A stretch of 6,412 bases of DNA from an uncultured Akkermansia sp. (GCA_900766865.1 CAAFXA010000129.1:1-6412), one strand, 5' to 3'; positions 1-5,651 are shown, counted from the stretch's first letter. Numbers and translations are program-made. The notes: generated by a model from the sequence alone, not told the origin.

Positions 1-2
1 GA

Positions 3-22
3 ACCCCACCGGATGGTGGGGT
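3..22. repeat. Perfect 8-bp palindrome with GGAT loop
   Basis: ACCCCACC (3-10) and GGTGGGGT (15-22) are exact reverse complements around a 4-nt loop. No T tract follows on either strand, so this is not a normal intrinsic terminator. It belongs to the palindrome cluster. Confidence 0.6.
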
Positions 23-106
23 GGCACAAAGCGATGCTAAACATTGAAGCATGGGCATTATGCCACCCCTCCTTTCGTCGGGGTTCCAATATTTATACAT
101 CTCCTC

Positions 107-126
107 CCCAGGGCTGAAGCCCTGGG
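107..126. repeat. Perfect 9-bp palindrome, REP-like core
   Basis: CCCAGGGCT (107-115) pairs exactly with AGCCCTGGG (118-126) across a GA spacer. The core followed by CTACCA resembles dispersed intergenic repeat modules I associate with several bacterial phyla, including Verrucomicrobiota. No U tract follows, which argues against a terminator. Confidence 0.6.
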
Positions 127-138
127 CTACCATATGCC

Positions 139-158
139 GCCTCGCCGTTCGGCGAGGC
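139..158. repeat. Perfect 8-bp palindrome with GTTC loop
   Basis: GCCTCGCC (139-146) pairs exactly with GGCGAGGC (151-158) around GTTC. It lies 12 nt beyond the 107-126 palindrome, and together they look like one composite repeat unit. The sequence after it carries GGCTCGC twice (168-174 and 179-185). Confidence 0.6.
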
Positions 159-296
159 TCTTAATTAGGCTCGCCTGCGGCTCGCATGTCATTCGCCCAA
201 TTCCAATTGAGCGGGCTAATGAAACTCTTGGGGGCAATGATGCTCGCGCATCTTACTGTTTAATGTTTGAGGCATTGGTGTAGCCGGGTAGAAAAC

Positions 297-326
297 AAAA
301 GCTCAGTTCCGGAGAACTGAGCTTTT
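297..326 (-). terminator. Intrinsic terminator of the initiator tRNA gene
   Basis: A perfect 13-bp stem (297-309 with 314-326) closes a CGGA tetraloop (TCCG on the minus strand). On the minus strand the stem ends in TTTT and is followed by GTTTTC, a good U tract. It starts 8 nt past the tRNA 3' end. No other hairpin with a U tract is visible between the Sel1-repeat gene and this point, so it may also end read-through from the upstream three-gene cluster. Confidence 0.9.
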
Positions 327-333
327 CATTGAG

Positions 334-407
334 TTGCGGGAGTAGGATTTGAACCTACGGCCTTCAGGTTATGAGCCTGACGAGCTACCAGACTGCTCCA
401 TCCCGCG
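334..407 (-). tRNA. Initiator tRNA-fMet (CAT anticodon)
   Basis: This is a full 74-nt cloverleaf on the minus strand. The anticodon CAT is at 373-371 in the loop CTCATAA. The acceptor stem runs from C1 (407) to A72 (335) with discriminator A73 (334). The C1/A72 mismatch and the A11:U24 pair are hallmarks of bacterial initiator tRNA, which carries formyl-methionine to the ribosomal P site and is poorly bound by elongation factor Tu. The T arm reads GTAGG TTCAAAT CCTAC. The 3' CCA is not encoded, because the genomic sequence continues CTCA, so a nucleotidyltransferase must add it. One oddity is that the anticodon stem has A29:U41 followed by two G:C pairs, rather than the usual three consecutive G:C pairs. 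The gene has its own promoter and terminator. Confidence 0.97.
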
Positions 408-444
408 ATTTTGTATTTATTGCATCCCGTATGGGTGCGCCGCA

Positions 445-473
445 ATATTAGCAGCTTTATTTGCGGGAGTCAA
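445..473 (-). promoter_or_regulatory. Promoter of the initiator tRNA gene
   Basis: On the minus strand a -35 box TTGACT (473-468) and a -10 box TAATAT (450-445) are separated by exactly 17 nt, close to the sigma-70 consensus TTGACA/TATAAT. Transcription would start near 438, giving a roughly 31-nt 5' leader before the mature tRNA at 407, to be removed by RNase P. The promoter lies in the 104-nt gap between the Sel1-repeat gene stop and the tRNA. Confidence 0.85.
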
Positions 474-511
474 GCAAATTTGTGAAAAATTGTCATTTTT
501 TTGTAAAAAAC

Positions 512-1099
512 TTATTCGGTCGGGGTGGAGGCAAGGGTGACGATATCCTCCAGAATGCTGATAGCACGAGGATGTCCGAGCTCTGCTGCATTGATGAGCC
601 AGCCACCCGCAAGTTTGGGATGCCGTGGAACGCCATAGCCCTCCGCAAAACAGAGGAACATGGCGAAGGCAGCTTCCGGTGAGCCCTGCATGGCAGAGTA
701 GCGGATGTATTGCACCGCGAGTTGCGGGTTTTTGGGCTCTACTTTCATATAGTGCTCGGCCAGGGCAATTTCTGCGTGGGGGTGACGGGCTTCTGCGGCG
801 ATGCCGTACCAGTGGCGGGCTTTTGCGGTATTTTTTTGCGTGCCGACACCATTGGCATAACAAGCCCCGAGGGCGGCTGCCGCACGGATGTGGCCTTTCT
901 CCGCCGCCAGATGAAGCCACTTGAGCGCCTGCAGCCGGTCCTGTCTCACCATACGGCCGGTGAGGAGCCGGTGTCCGTATTCGTAGCATGCTGCGGCATT
1001 TCCCTCTGCCGCCAGGTTGGCCACCATGGGGGTGTTGTTGGCGACGCAGCCGCAGAGGAGCACAGCCGCAGTCAGGGCGCTGGGGGTGAGGTGCTTCAC
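512..1099 (-). CDS. Sel1-like repeat lipoprotein
   Basis: This encodes a 195-residue predicted lipoprotein made almost entirely of Sel1-like repeats, helical-hairpin scaffolds that usually mediate protein-protein contacts; no catalytic activity is expected. I chose the GTG start at 1099 because it directly begins a signal peptide (MKHLTPSALTAAVLLCGC) with lipobox LCGC and lipidated Cys18. It also overlaps the stop codon of the upstream glycosylase gene as GTGA. A longer frame from ATG at 1171 would prepend 24 His/Arg-rich residues and block the signal peptide. About four repeats follow, roughly at residues 30-65, 67-103, 105-137 and 139-172, with typical A-x-x-x-L-G and G-V/A-x-x-D/N features such as NGVGTQKNTAKARHWY and EGYGVPRHPKLAGGWL. 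No Shine-Dalgarno site precedes GTG, so translation probably depends on coupling to the glycosylase gene. The partner is unknown. The family call is firm; the specific role is not known. Confidence 0.85.
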   Translation of the reverse strand: MKHLTPSALTAAVLLCGCVANNTPMVANLAAEGNAAACYEYGHRLLTGRMVRQDRLQALKWLHLAAEKGHIRAAAALGACYANGVGTQKNTAKARHWYGIAAEARHPHAEIALAEHYMKVEPKNPQLAVQYIRYSAMQGSPEAAFAMFLCFAEGYGVPRHPKLAGGWLINAAELGHPRAISILEDIVTLASTPTE

Positions 1100-1896
1100 T
1101 GGAAGTAGCGTCGTTGTTTCTCGCTGATGTTCATGCCGAGTTTCTGCATGACGGCAAGCATGTCTTCCCATACGGCGCGGCGCGCGGTGATAGTGTCGTT
1201 GCGCAACAGGTAGCTGGGGTGGTAGGTGACACGAACGGGGATGCCCTGCGTTTCAAACCAGTTGCCTCTTTGGCTGGCTACGCTGGCGGCGTGTCCCAGC
1301 AGGCCTCTGGCAGCGGTGCCCCCCAGGCAGACAATACAGGCGGGGGTGATGGCGCGGATTTCTGCCTGAATGATGGGAAGGCATGCTGCAATTTCCTCTT
1401 CGCTGGGGGCTCGGTTGGCCGTGTGTTGCTGAGGTCCCATGGAGGGGCGGAATTTGCAGATGTTGGAGATGTATACCTCGCTGCGTTTCAGTCCCATGGC
1501 GGAGAGAATTTGCGTGAGTTTCTGTCCTGCAGGGCCAACGAAGGGCTCCTGTTGCAGCTCTTCTTCATAGCCGGGGGCTTCTCCCACCAGCATCAGGCGG
1601 GCATGCGGTGTGCCGGTGGCAAATACCATGGTATCGCGCAGAGTGCCAAGAGTTTTTGCCGCTTTCCAGTTCTGGGCTTTGCGGCGCAGCCAGTCCAGTT
1701 TCTCTTCCACGCTCTGGGGGGCATCCGCACTGGGGGGTGTGGCTGGTGTTGTCGCCTGGGGCAGTGTGCCGCGGCGCGCAGCCAGCATCCACTCGCGAAG
1801 GATTGCCCGGGCCTCGGCATCCACGGCGATGGTGGTCTGCCCCTGCATGGGGAGCTTACTGAGGGCGTCCACTGCCAGCTGTTTGAGCGTCAGCAC
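1096..1896 (-). CDS. Uracil-DNA glycosylase, family-4-like, without most Fe-S ligands
   Basis: This 266-residue protein belongs to the uracil-DNA glycosylase superfamily, which removes uracil from DNA to begin base-excision repair in the cytosol. Seen: motif GEAPGYEEELQQEPFVGPAG at 105-124, Asn145 in SNICKFRP, core strand ITPACIVCLGGTAARGLLG at 183-201, and the catalytic-loop motif TYHPSYLLR with His226. These match family 4 in order and spacing. Residues 1-65 are a variable, Ala/Pro-rich N-terminal extension, common in this family. The family's four [4Fe-4S] cysteines are mostly absent: positions of the N-terminal CxxC are Lys78 and Lys81, the KCRP cysteine is Phe149, and only Cys172 remains. 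About nine residues are inserted between KFRPS and NRAPS. The start is GTG at 1896, the first start after the in-frame stop of the peptidase gene, 9 nt downstream of it. No Shine-Dalgarno site is visible. The UdgX subtype was considered, but its KRRIH insert is absent. Confidence 0.9.
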   Translation of the reverse strand: MLTLKQLAVDALSKLPMQGQTTIAVDAEARAILREWMLAARRGTLPQATTPATPPSADAPQSVEEKLDWLRRKAQNWKAAKTLGTLRDTMVFATGTPHARLMLVGEAPGYEEELQQEPFVGPAGQKLTQILSAMGLKRSEVYISNICKFRPSMGPQQHTANRAPSEEEIAACLPIIQAEIRAITPACIVCLGGTAARGLLGHAASVASQRGNWFETQGIPVRVTYHPSYLLRNDTITARRAVWEDMLAVMQKLGMNISEKQRRYFQ

Positions 1897-1905
1897 GATT
1901 GATAA

Positions 1906-2985
1906 TCAGGGGGTATTCTGGTTACAGAGTTTGCGAAGCATGGCATCCACCCCGATGACAACCTCCGCGAACTCCCGGTAATCGAGCTTTTCCGGGGTAT
2001 CGCTCGTTTCATGGTAGTCATCGCAGCGCATGTAGGCTGTATCGGTGATGGCAAAGGAGGGAATGCCTTCCTTCATGTACGACCAGTCATCGGACCAGGC
2101 GATGCCGCGGGTGAGATAACTGAAGGCCAGCGCCCGCACCGGGAAGCGGCTTACCGAGGCAAACATCTCTGCGCAGCGGCGCGAGAAGCTGCGACCGCCA
2201 TGAAAACGCATGAAGCGGTTTGTGCTCATGAATGCCACATAGTCACAGCGGTCATGCAGCCCTACCAGCGAGCCTGCCACAGCACTGCGGCGTTTTTTGT
2301 TGACGCGAGGGGAGTAAACCCCCAGTGTCTCCAGCGACATCATGCCCATGACTTTCTCTGCGGAGCCAAGCTCCTTTACCAGAGCGCGGGCGTGTACGCG
2401 TGAGCCCATCTCATCTGTCTGGAAGAAGGGGGCTTCCTCGTTGGCGTAGGCCACGAAGATGATGCCGTTTTTCAGCGGTACATCTTTCAGTCTGGCTGCA
2501 AGACTCAGCAGGGCTGCCACGCCGGAAGCATTGTCGTTGGCTCCGGGGGTGCCGGTTTTACCCTCGATAACGGGGCCATGCACGTTCCATTTTTCCATGC
2601 CCACCCGGGTGTCGTAGTGGGCACCTACCACCAGCCAGGGGGCGGCAGAATCTGTGCCGGGTTTGCGGGCTTCTATGTTGGTGGCTGTTTTACCTGCTGC
2701 ACTTTTGTATTCCTCCAGCTGCGGAATGGTGTAGCTCTGTCTGGTGACGGTGTACCCCAGTTTTTCAAACTCGGCGGCTATGTAATCTGCGGCTCTAGTG
2801 TAAGCCTCTGACTGGTAGTGGTTGCGTTCGCCTATGTCGCTGGCCAGGGTTGTGACGTGGCGGCGCAGGGTGGCCTCTTCAGTCCGGGTGTCGGGAATGG
2901 TTCCATCACCGGTGGGTTGGTAGAGTCTGGTGCAGGCTGTCAGCGAGAGCAGGGCTGCGAGGATAATGGGGAATATGTGTTTCAT
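1906..2985 (-). CDS. M28-family zinc metallopeptidase lipoprotein
   Basis: This is a 359-residue predicted envelope-anchored aminopeptidase of family M28, which removes N-terminal residues from peptides using two zinc ions. The ATG at 2985 gives a clean lipoprotein signal, MKHIFPIILAALLSLTAC, with lipobox LTAC and Cys18. Catalytic motifs are complete: GAHYDT (His123, zinc), GANDNASG (Asp151, bridging), AYANEEAPFF (Glu183 general base, Glu184 zinc), SLETLG (Glu219, in the place of the family's Asp/Glu ligand) and YHETSDTPEKLDY (His325, zinc). A segment of about 90 residues between SLETLG and the last histidine includes SDDWSYMKEGIPSFAITDT, typical of the family. In-frame ATGs at 3027, 3012 and 3000 would lengthen the N-terminus, but the promoter at 2999-3027 overlaps them, so 2985 is preferred. 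It is the first gene of a three-gene minus-strand cluster with the glycosylase and Sel1 genes. The natural substrate is unknown. Confidence 0.9.
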   Translation of the reverse strand: MKHIFPIILAALLSLTACTRLYQPTGDGTIPDTRTEEATLRRHVTTLASDIGERNHYQSEAYTRAADYIAAEFEKLGYTVTRQSYTIPQLEEYKSAAGKTATNIEARKPGTDSAAPWLVVGAHYDTRVGMEKWNVHGPVIEGKTGTPGANDNASGVAALLSLAARLKDVPLKNGIIFVAYANEEAPFFQTDEMGSRVHARALVKELGSAEKVMGMMSLETLGVYSPRVNKKRRSAVAGSLVGLHDRCDYVAFMSTNRFMRFHGGRSFSRRCAEMFASVSRFPVRALAFSYLTRGIAWSDDWSYMKEGIPSFAITDTAYMRCDDYHETSDTPEKLDYREFAEVVIGVDAMLRKLCNQNTP

Positions 2986-2998
2986 CCGTCTGGTCTGC

Positions 2999-3027
2999 AT
3001 TATATCTGCCATGAGTATGCCATTCAA
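2999..3027 (-). promoter_or_regulatory. Promoter of the peptidase-glycosylase-Sel1 cluster
   Basis: On the minus strand, -35 TTGAAT (3027-3022) and a consensus -10 TATAAT (3004-2999) are separated by 17 nt. Only 13 nt lie between the -10 box and the ATG at 2985, so transcription should begin near 2991-2992 and leave a leader of about 6-7 nt. This supports 2985 as the peptidase start and implies an almost leaderless mRNA. The whole promoter sits between the divergent peptidase and ABC transporter genes. Confidence 0.7.
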
Positions 3028-3120
3028 GGTGTGAGTGTGACATTGCCACCGAAAAGTTATGTGCTGTCTGGCTTTGAGCTTGTACAGGTGATGGATTTTC
3101 TATACCATGTCCTCAACATT

Positions 3121-4059
3121 ATGTCTGACCCCATATTAAAAGTAACTGATCTTGTGCGGCACTTCGGGGCTGTGAGAGCAGTGGATGGAATATCATTCGA
3201 ATTGCAGGCGGGGCAGTCTGTCGGGCTTATTGGTGCCAATGGTGCCGGCAAGACAACGACGATGCGCCTTCTGACGACTCTGGACCTGCCGGACAGCGGA
3301 GAGATTCATTTTGCCGGAACGGATGCTATGGCTTACCCGGAGAAAGTTCGGGCTCGTATTGGGTGGATGCCGGACAGTTTTGACCCCGTGCCCCATACAA
3401 CAGTACATGATTATGTGGACTTCTTTGCTCGTGCCTATGGTCTGGCTGGCCGCAAGCGGGTGGATGAGGTGGAGCGTGTGCTGACTTTCTGTGGTATCGA
3501 GGCCTTGCGCGACCGCTACATCAATAAGCTTTCCAAGGGGCAGACGCAGCGCTTGTCGCTGGCTCGCACCCTCATCGGTAATCCGGATTTCCTGGTCATG
3601 GACGAACCCGCTGCGGGGCTGGACCCACAGGCTCGCATTGAGTTCAAGCAGCTGGTGCGTGAGCTGCAGAAGCAGGGGAAAACGCTGCTCATCAGCTCTC
3701 ACATCCTCTCCGAACTGGCAGAAATGTGCGACAGCATGATATTTATGGATAAGGGCCACATCATTCGCCGTGGCTCTCAGGAGGAGCTGACGGAGAAAAA
3801 TGAGACAGGCTGCTGTTACTGCATTCGTCCGGTGAAGGAAACGACGCCGTTGCTGGCCTGGCTGGCAGAAAGTCCGGATTGGATGGAGGCCCGTGTGCTG
3901 GAGAATGGCTGCGTGCAGGCTATCTGTAAAGCAGACGGCGAAGAGGCTCTGGCTCTTGCTGTGCGTGCTCTCAGTGCTGAGAATATGGTGACGGAGGTGA
4001 CTCGCTACCGGAAGAATCTCGAGGAAACATTTGTTAATATCTTACAGGAAAGGAAATGA
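3121..4059 (+). CDS. ABC transporter ATP-binding protein (ABC-2 type)
   Basis: This 312-residue cytosolic ATPase would power the membrane protein encoded directly downstream. Seen: Walker A GANGAGKT (38-45), signature LSKGQ (137-141), Walker B FLVMDEP (157-163) followed by the D-loop GLD, and the H-loop histidine His194 in ISSHILSEL. The Q-loop region reads IGWMPD, with Asp85 where glutamine is usual. The similar YMPD form occurs in a recognised subset of ABC-2 ATPases, so this need not be inactivating. Residues 220-312 form a C-terminal extension ending NLEETFVNIL, as in ABC-2 exporters. The frame is open back to 2818, but that part is antisense to the peptidase gene. ATG 3121 starts the conserved domain (SDPILKVTDLVRHFG). 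An ATG at 3091 would add ten residues. Neither has a good Shine-Dalgarno site. The substrate cannot be told from sequence. Confidence 0.93.
   Translation: MSDPILKVTDLVRHFGAVRAVDGISFELQAGQSVGLIGANGAGKTTTMRLLTTLDLPDSGEIHFAGTDAMAYPEKVRARIGWMPDSFDPVPHTTVHDYVDFFARAYGLAGRKRVDEVERVLTFCGIEALRDRYINKLSKGQTQRLSLARTLIGNPDFLVMDEPAAGLDPQARIEFKQLVRELQKQGKTLLISSHILSELAEMCDSMIFMDKGHIIRRGSQEELTEKNETGCCYCIRPVKETTPLLAWLAESPDWMEARVLENGCVQAICKADGEEALALAVRALSAENMVTEVTRYRKNLEETFVNILQERK
4046..4054 (+). promoter_or_regulatory. Ribosome binding site of the permease gene
   Basis: AGGAAAGGA lies just before ATG 4056 and inside the 3' end of the ATPase gene. It is the clearest Shine-Dalgarno-like sequence seen ahead of any start in the window. 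With the ATGA stop/start overlap it supports coupled production of ATPase and permease. Confidence 0.7.
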
Positions 4060-5585
4060 AGAGGTATTTATCCGACTTTATGCCCGCAGCTCTTGTGCGG
4101 GATATGCGCCGCAGCTGGCGCAGCCATGGTTATGTAGCCATGCTGGTGCTGGCATTGCTGGCTGCTGTGTGGGTGCAGTACGATGCTGTGCAGGAAGCGA
4201 AGAAATCGATGCAACTGGGGGGCGGCGGCATTCTGCTGCTCATCGGAGCGGTGCTGATGTGGTTTGTGATACCGAACCGCGCCGGAGCCGCAGTATCGGC
4301 GGATTCCGGCGTGAAAGGCACTAACTTCATGATGCTGACACCGCTGAGTTCCCGCATTATTGTGTGGGGAACCTGGTTTTCTGCTCTGGTGCAGTTGCTG
4401 ATGGTTGCCGGAGTAGGGGCACTTATTCTGTGGTGGCGTATTGAGGCGACGCCCGTAGTGCAACCTTTGCCAGCGGTCAATCCGATAGATTCTCTCGGGC
4501 GTGTGGTAGCTCCGGCGGTGTCGCCGCAATTGACTGTGGCACAGCAGTGGACAGGCTACGGATTGATGGTGGGTGTGGGTGTGTTGATGTGTGCTGTGTT
4601 CCTGTATCTGGCTCAGTTGAGCCGCTTTTTCCGTCTGGCCGCCGCAGCTGTGGTGCTGATGAATGTTATTGGATGGTTAGTCAAAAACTATCTGACGATG
4701 GACTGGCTGCTGGTACCCTCGTACAATCCATTGGCGGATTGGCTGGATGGCTTTACCGGCTATTCTCTCATTCTGCGGTCTGCAGATGCCCTGCTGCTGC
4801 TCTGGGCTCTGCTGGAACTGGCGCGCCGCAGTTATGCTGCTCCGGCGGAGAACTGTTCCCGAGCGGTCCGCCTGCTGGCGTTGTTACCTGTTGTGAGTGT
4901 GCCGTTGCTGGTGTACCTGCTGCCGGAGGAGCATGAGCTGGTGAAGGAGCAGATTTATTTTTCCGCTTGCTTCTGTGGACTGGTGTGCCTGAGCGATGCT
5001 CTGTTGCCCACTTATGCGTTGCCTGCGCACAGCCGCCGCGCGTGGCGGTTGCTGCCGGCCTACCTTCAGACGCCCGGTGTGGGGCAGGCTGCTTTTTACT
5101 CCGTGCTGATGCTGGTGCTCAATTGGGGGGGAGCCATCTGGCAAACCTACCAAGGCGGTATGTCCCCGGATAACTCCTATTTTGCCGAGTTTTGTCTGTC
5201 ACCGCAAACGACAATTGAGGCTGTAGCGTTGTATAGCGGGCTGCATTATCTGAATCTGGCCTCGCTTCTGCTGCTGGCTCTCCTGCTTACTGATGTGCTG
5301 TGCCGCAGAACGAATCCGAACCGCCCTGTGTTTTGCGCTGTGCTTGTGATTGTGGTGGGTGCCGTATTCGGGATTCTGGGGAGTTCTCTGATACTGGACG
5401 CTATGCCTATACAGGAATCGGTGCGGCCCTATATTGTGGCGGCTTTGCCCGGTACCGGGGGAATTGATGTCCGGATGCTTATGGGCCACGAATGTAACAT
5501 GTGGCTGCTCTCTGTATGCTGTGGTGTATCCGGCGCGGTAGTGGCATTGCTGCTGGCTCTTCTGATGCTGAGGCGCAACCAGTAA
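4056..5585 (+). CDS. ABC-2-type transporter permease, about 12 membrane segments
   Basis: This is a 509-residue integral inner-membrane protein and the likely membrane subunit for the preceding ATPase. The start codon overlaps the ATPase stop as ATGA and follows a clear ribosome binding site. Hydrophobic segments lie near residues 25-41, 58-73, 101-126, 165-187, 190-210, 238-256, 270-290, 298-318, 343-362, 385-415, 424-446 and 482-505; the count is by eye. A cytoplasmic stretch at 74-100 (PNRAGAAVSADSGVKGTNFM then MLTPLSSR) matches the ABC-2 permease signature in which a charged 'G-T...L-L-T-P-L-S' segment leads into the next helix. At about 12 segments it is twice the size of a minimal six-helix ABC-2 subunit, so one polypeptide may supply the whole channel. 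Two extracytoplasmic loops, about 130-160 and 362-385, are larger than the rest. The exported substrate is unknown. Confidence 0.85.
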   Translation: MKRYLSDFMPAALVRDMRRSWRSHGYVAMLVLALLAAVWVQYDAVQEAKKSMQLGGGGILLLIGAVLMWFVIPNRAGAAVSADSGVKGTNFMMLTPLSSRIIVWGTWFSALVQLLMVAGVGALILWWRIEATPVVQPLPAVNPIDSLGRVVAPAVSPQLTVAQQWTGYGLMVGVGVLMCAVFLYLAQLSRFFRLAAAAVVLMNVIGWLVKNYLTMDWLLVPSYNPLADWLDGFTGYSLILRSADALLLLWALLELARRSYAAPAENCSRAVRLLALLPVVSVPLLVYLLPEEHELVKEQIYFSACFCGLVCLSDALLPTYALPAHSRRAWRLLPAYLQTPGVGQAAFYSVLMLVLNWGGAIWQTYQGGMSPDNSYFAEFCLSPQTTIEAVALYSGLHYLNLASLLLLALLLTDVLCRRTNPNRPVFCAVLVIVVGAVFGILGSSLILDAMPIQESVRPYIVAALPGTGGIDVRMLMGHECNMWLLSVCCGVSGAVVALLLALLMLRRNQ

Positions 5586-5618
5586 CGAATTAACTTTGCA
5601 ACGCTTTGTTGCTACGCG

Positions 5619-5651
5619 AAGAGCCGCTCCCTGGTGAAGGGGGCGGCTCTT
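5619..5651. terminator. Hairpin terminator between convergent genes
   Basis: AAGAGCCGCTCCC (5619-5631) pairs with GGGGGCGGCTCTT (5639-5651) around a 7-nt loop, with one T-G wobble. It sits 33 nt after the permease stop and 24 nt after the stop of the convergent minus-strand gene, so it probably serves both. The T tracts are short (CTCTTT on plus, CTCTTC on minus), so it relies mainly on stem stability. A smaller hairpin, GCAAC GCTTT GTTGC, lies at 5598-5612. Confidence 0.75.

Larger units (their letters stand above)
1..296. repeat. Non-coding cluster of REP-like palindromes
   Basis: This stretch has no credible gene but is unusually rich in perfect inverted repeats. Seen directly: an 8-bp stem with a 4-nt loop at 3-22; a 9-bp inverted pair GGGGTGGCA (18-26) with TGCCACCCC (61-69); an outer GAACCCC (1-7) with GGGGTTC (80-86); a small ATGCT/AGCAT pair (34-38 with 48-52); a 9-bp stem with a 2-nt loop at 107-126; an 8-bp stem with a 4-nt loop at 139-158; and an interrupted stem at 190-221. 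The 3-22 hairpin and the 1-7/80-86 plus 18-26/61-69 pairing compete for the same bases, so two alternative folds exist. It resembles intergenic REP or MITE-like modules that recur across genomes, but copy number cannot be seen here. The 79-codon open frame at 44-283 runs through these palindromes and is not credible as a protein. Confidence 0.6.

Noticed and set aside
1..296. CRISPR array
   Set aside because: The palindromes differ from one another and there is no regular repeat-spacer pattern.
334..407. tRNA gene as an integration site with the palindrome cluster as an inserted element
   Set aside because: No direct repeat of the tRNA 3' end, integrase gene or att-like duplication is visible in the window.
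477..510. A/T-rich stretch after the Sel1 gene as a terminator
   Set aside because: It has T and A runs but no stable GC-bearing stem.
1420..1470. UdgX-type uracil-DNA crosslinking subtype for the glycosylase
   Set aside because: There is an insert in the corresponding place and a histidine in PQQHTA, but the diagnostic KRRIH motif is absent and the family-4 NRxP(S/T) motif follows the insert.
1114..1902. Long plus-strand open frame of 262 codons
   Set aside because: It lies opposite the uracil-DNA glycosylase gene, whose motifs are clear. The antisense frame has no recognisable domain and is explained by codon bias at high GC.
3080..3106. Possible plus-strand promoter TTGTAC-15-TATACC for the ABC transporter
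   Set aside because: The spacer is short and the -10 box is weak. It is the best candidate I see and would again leave a leader of only about 6-8 nt, but it is not strong enough to annotate.
2818..3120. Upstream extension of the ABC ATPase frame by 101 codons
   Set aside because: It is antisense to the start of the peptidase gene and shows no domain. ATPase homology begins at the ATG at 3121.
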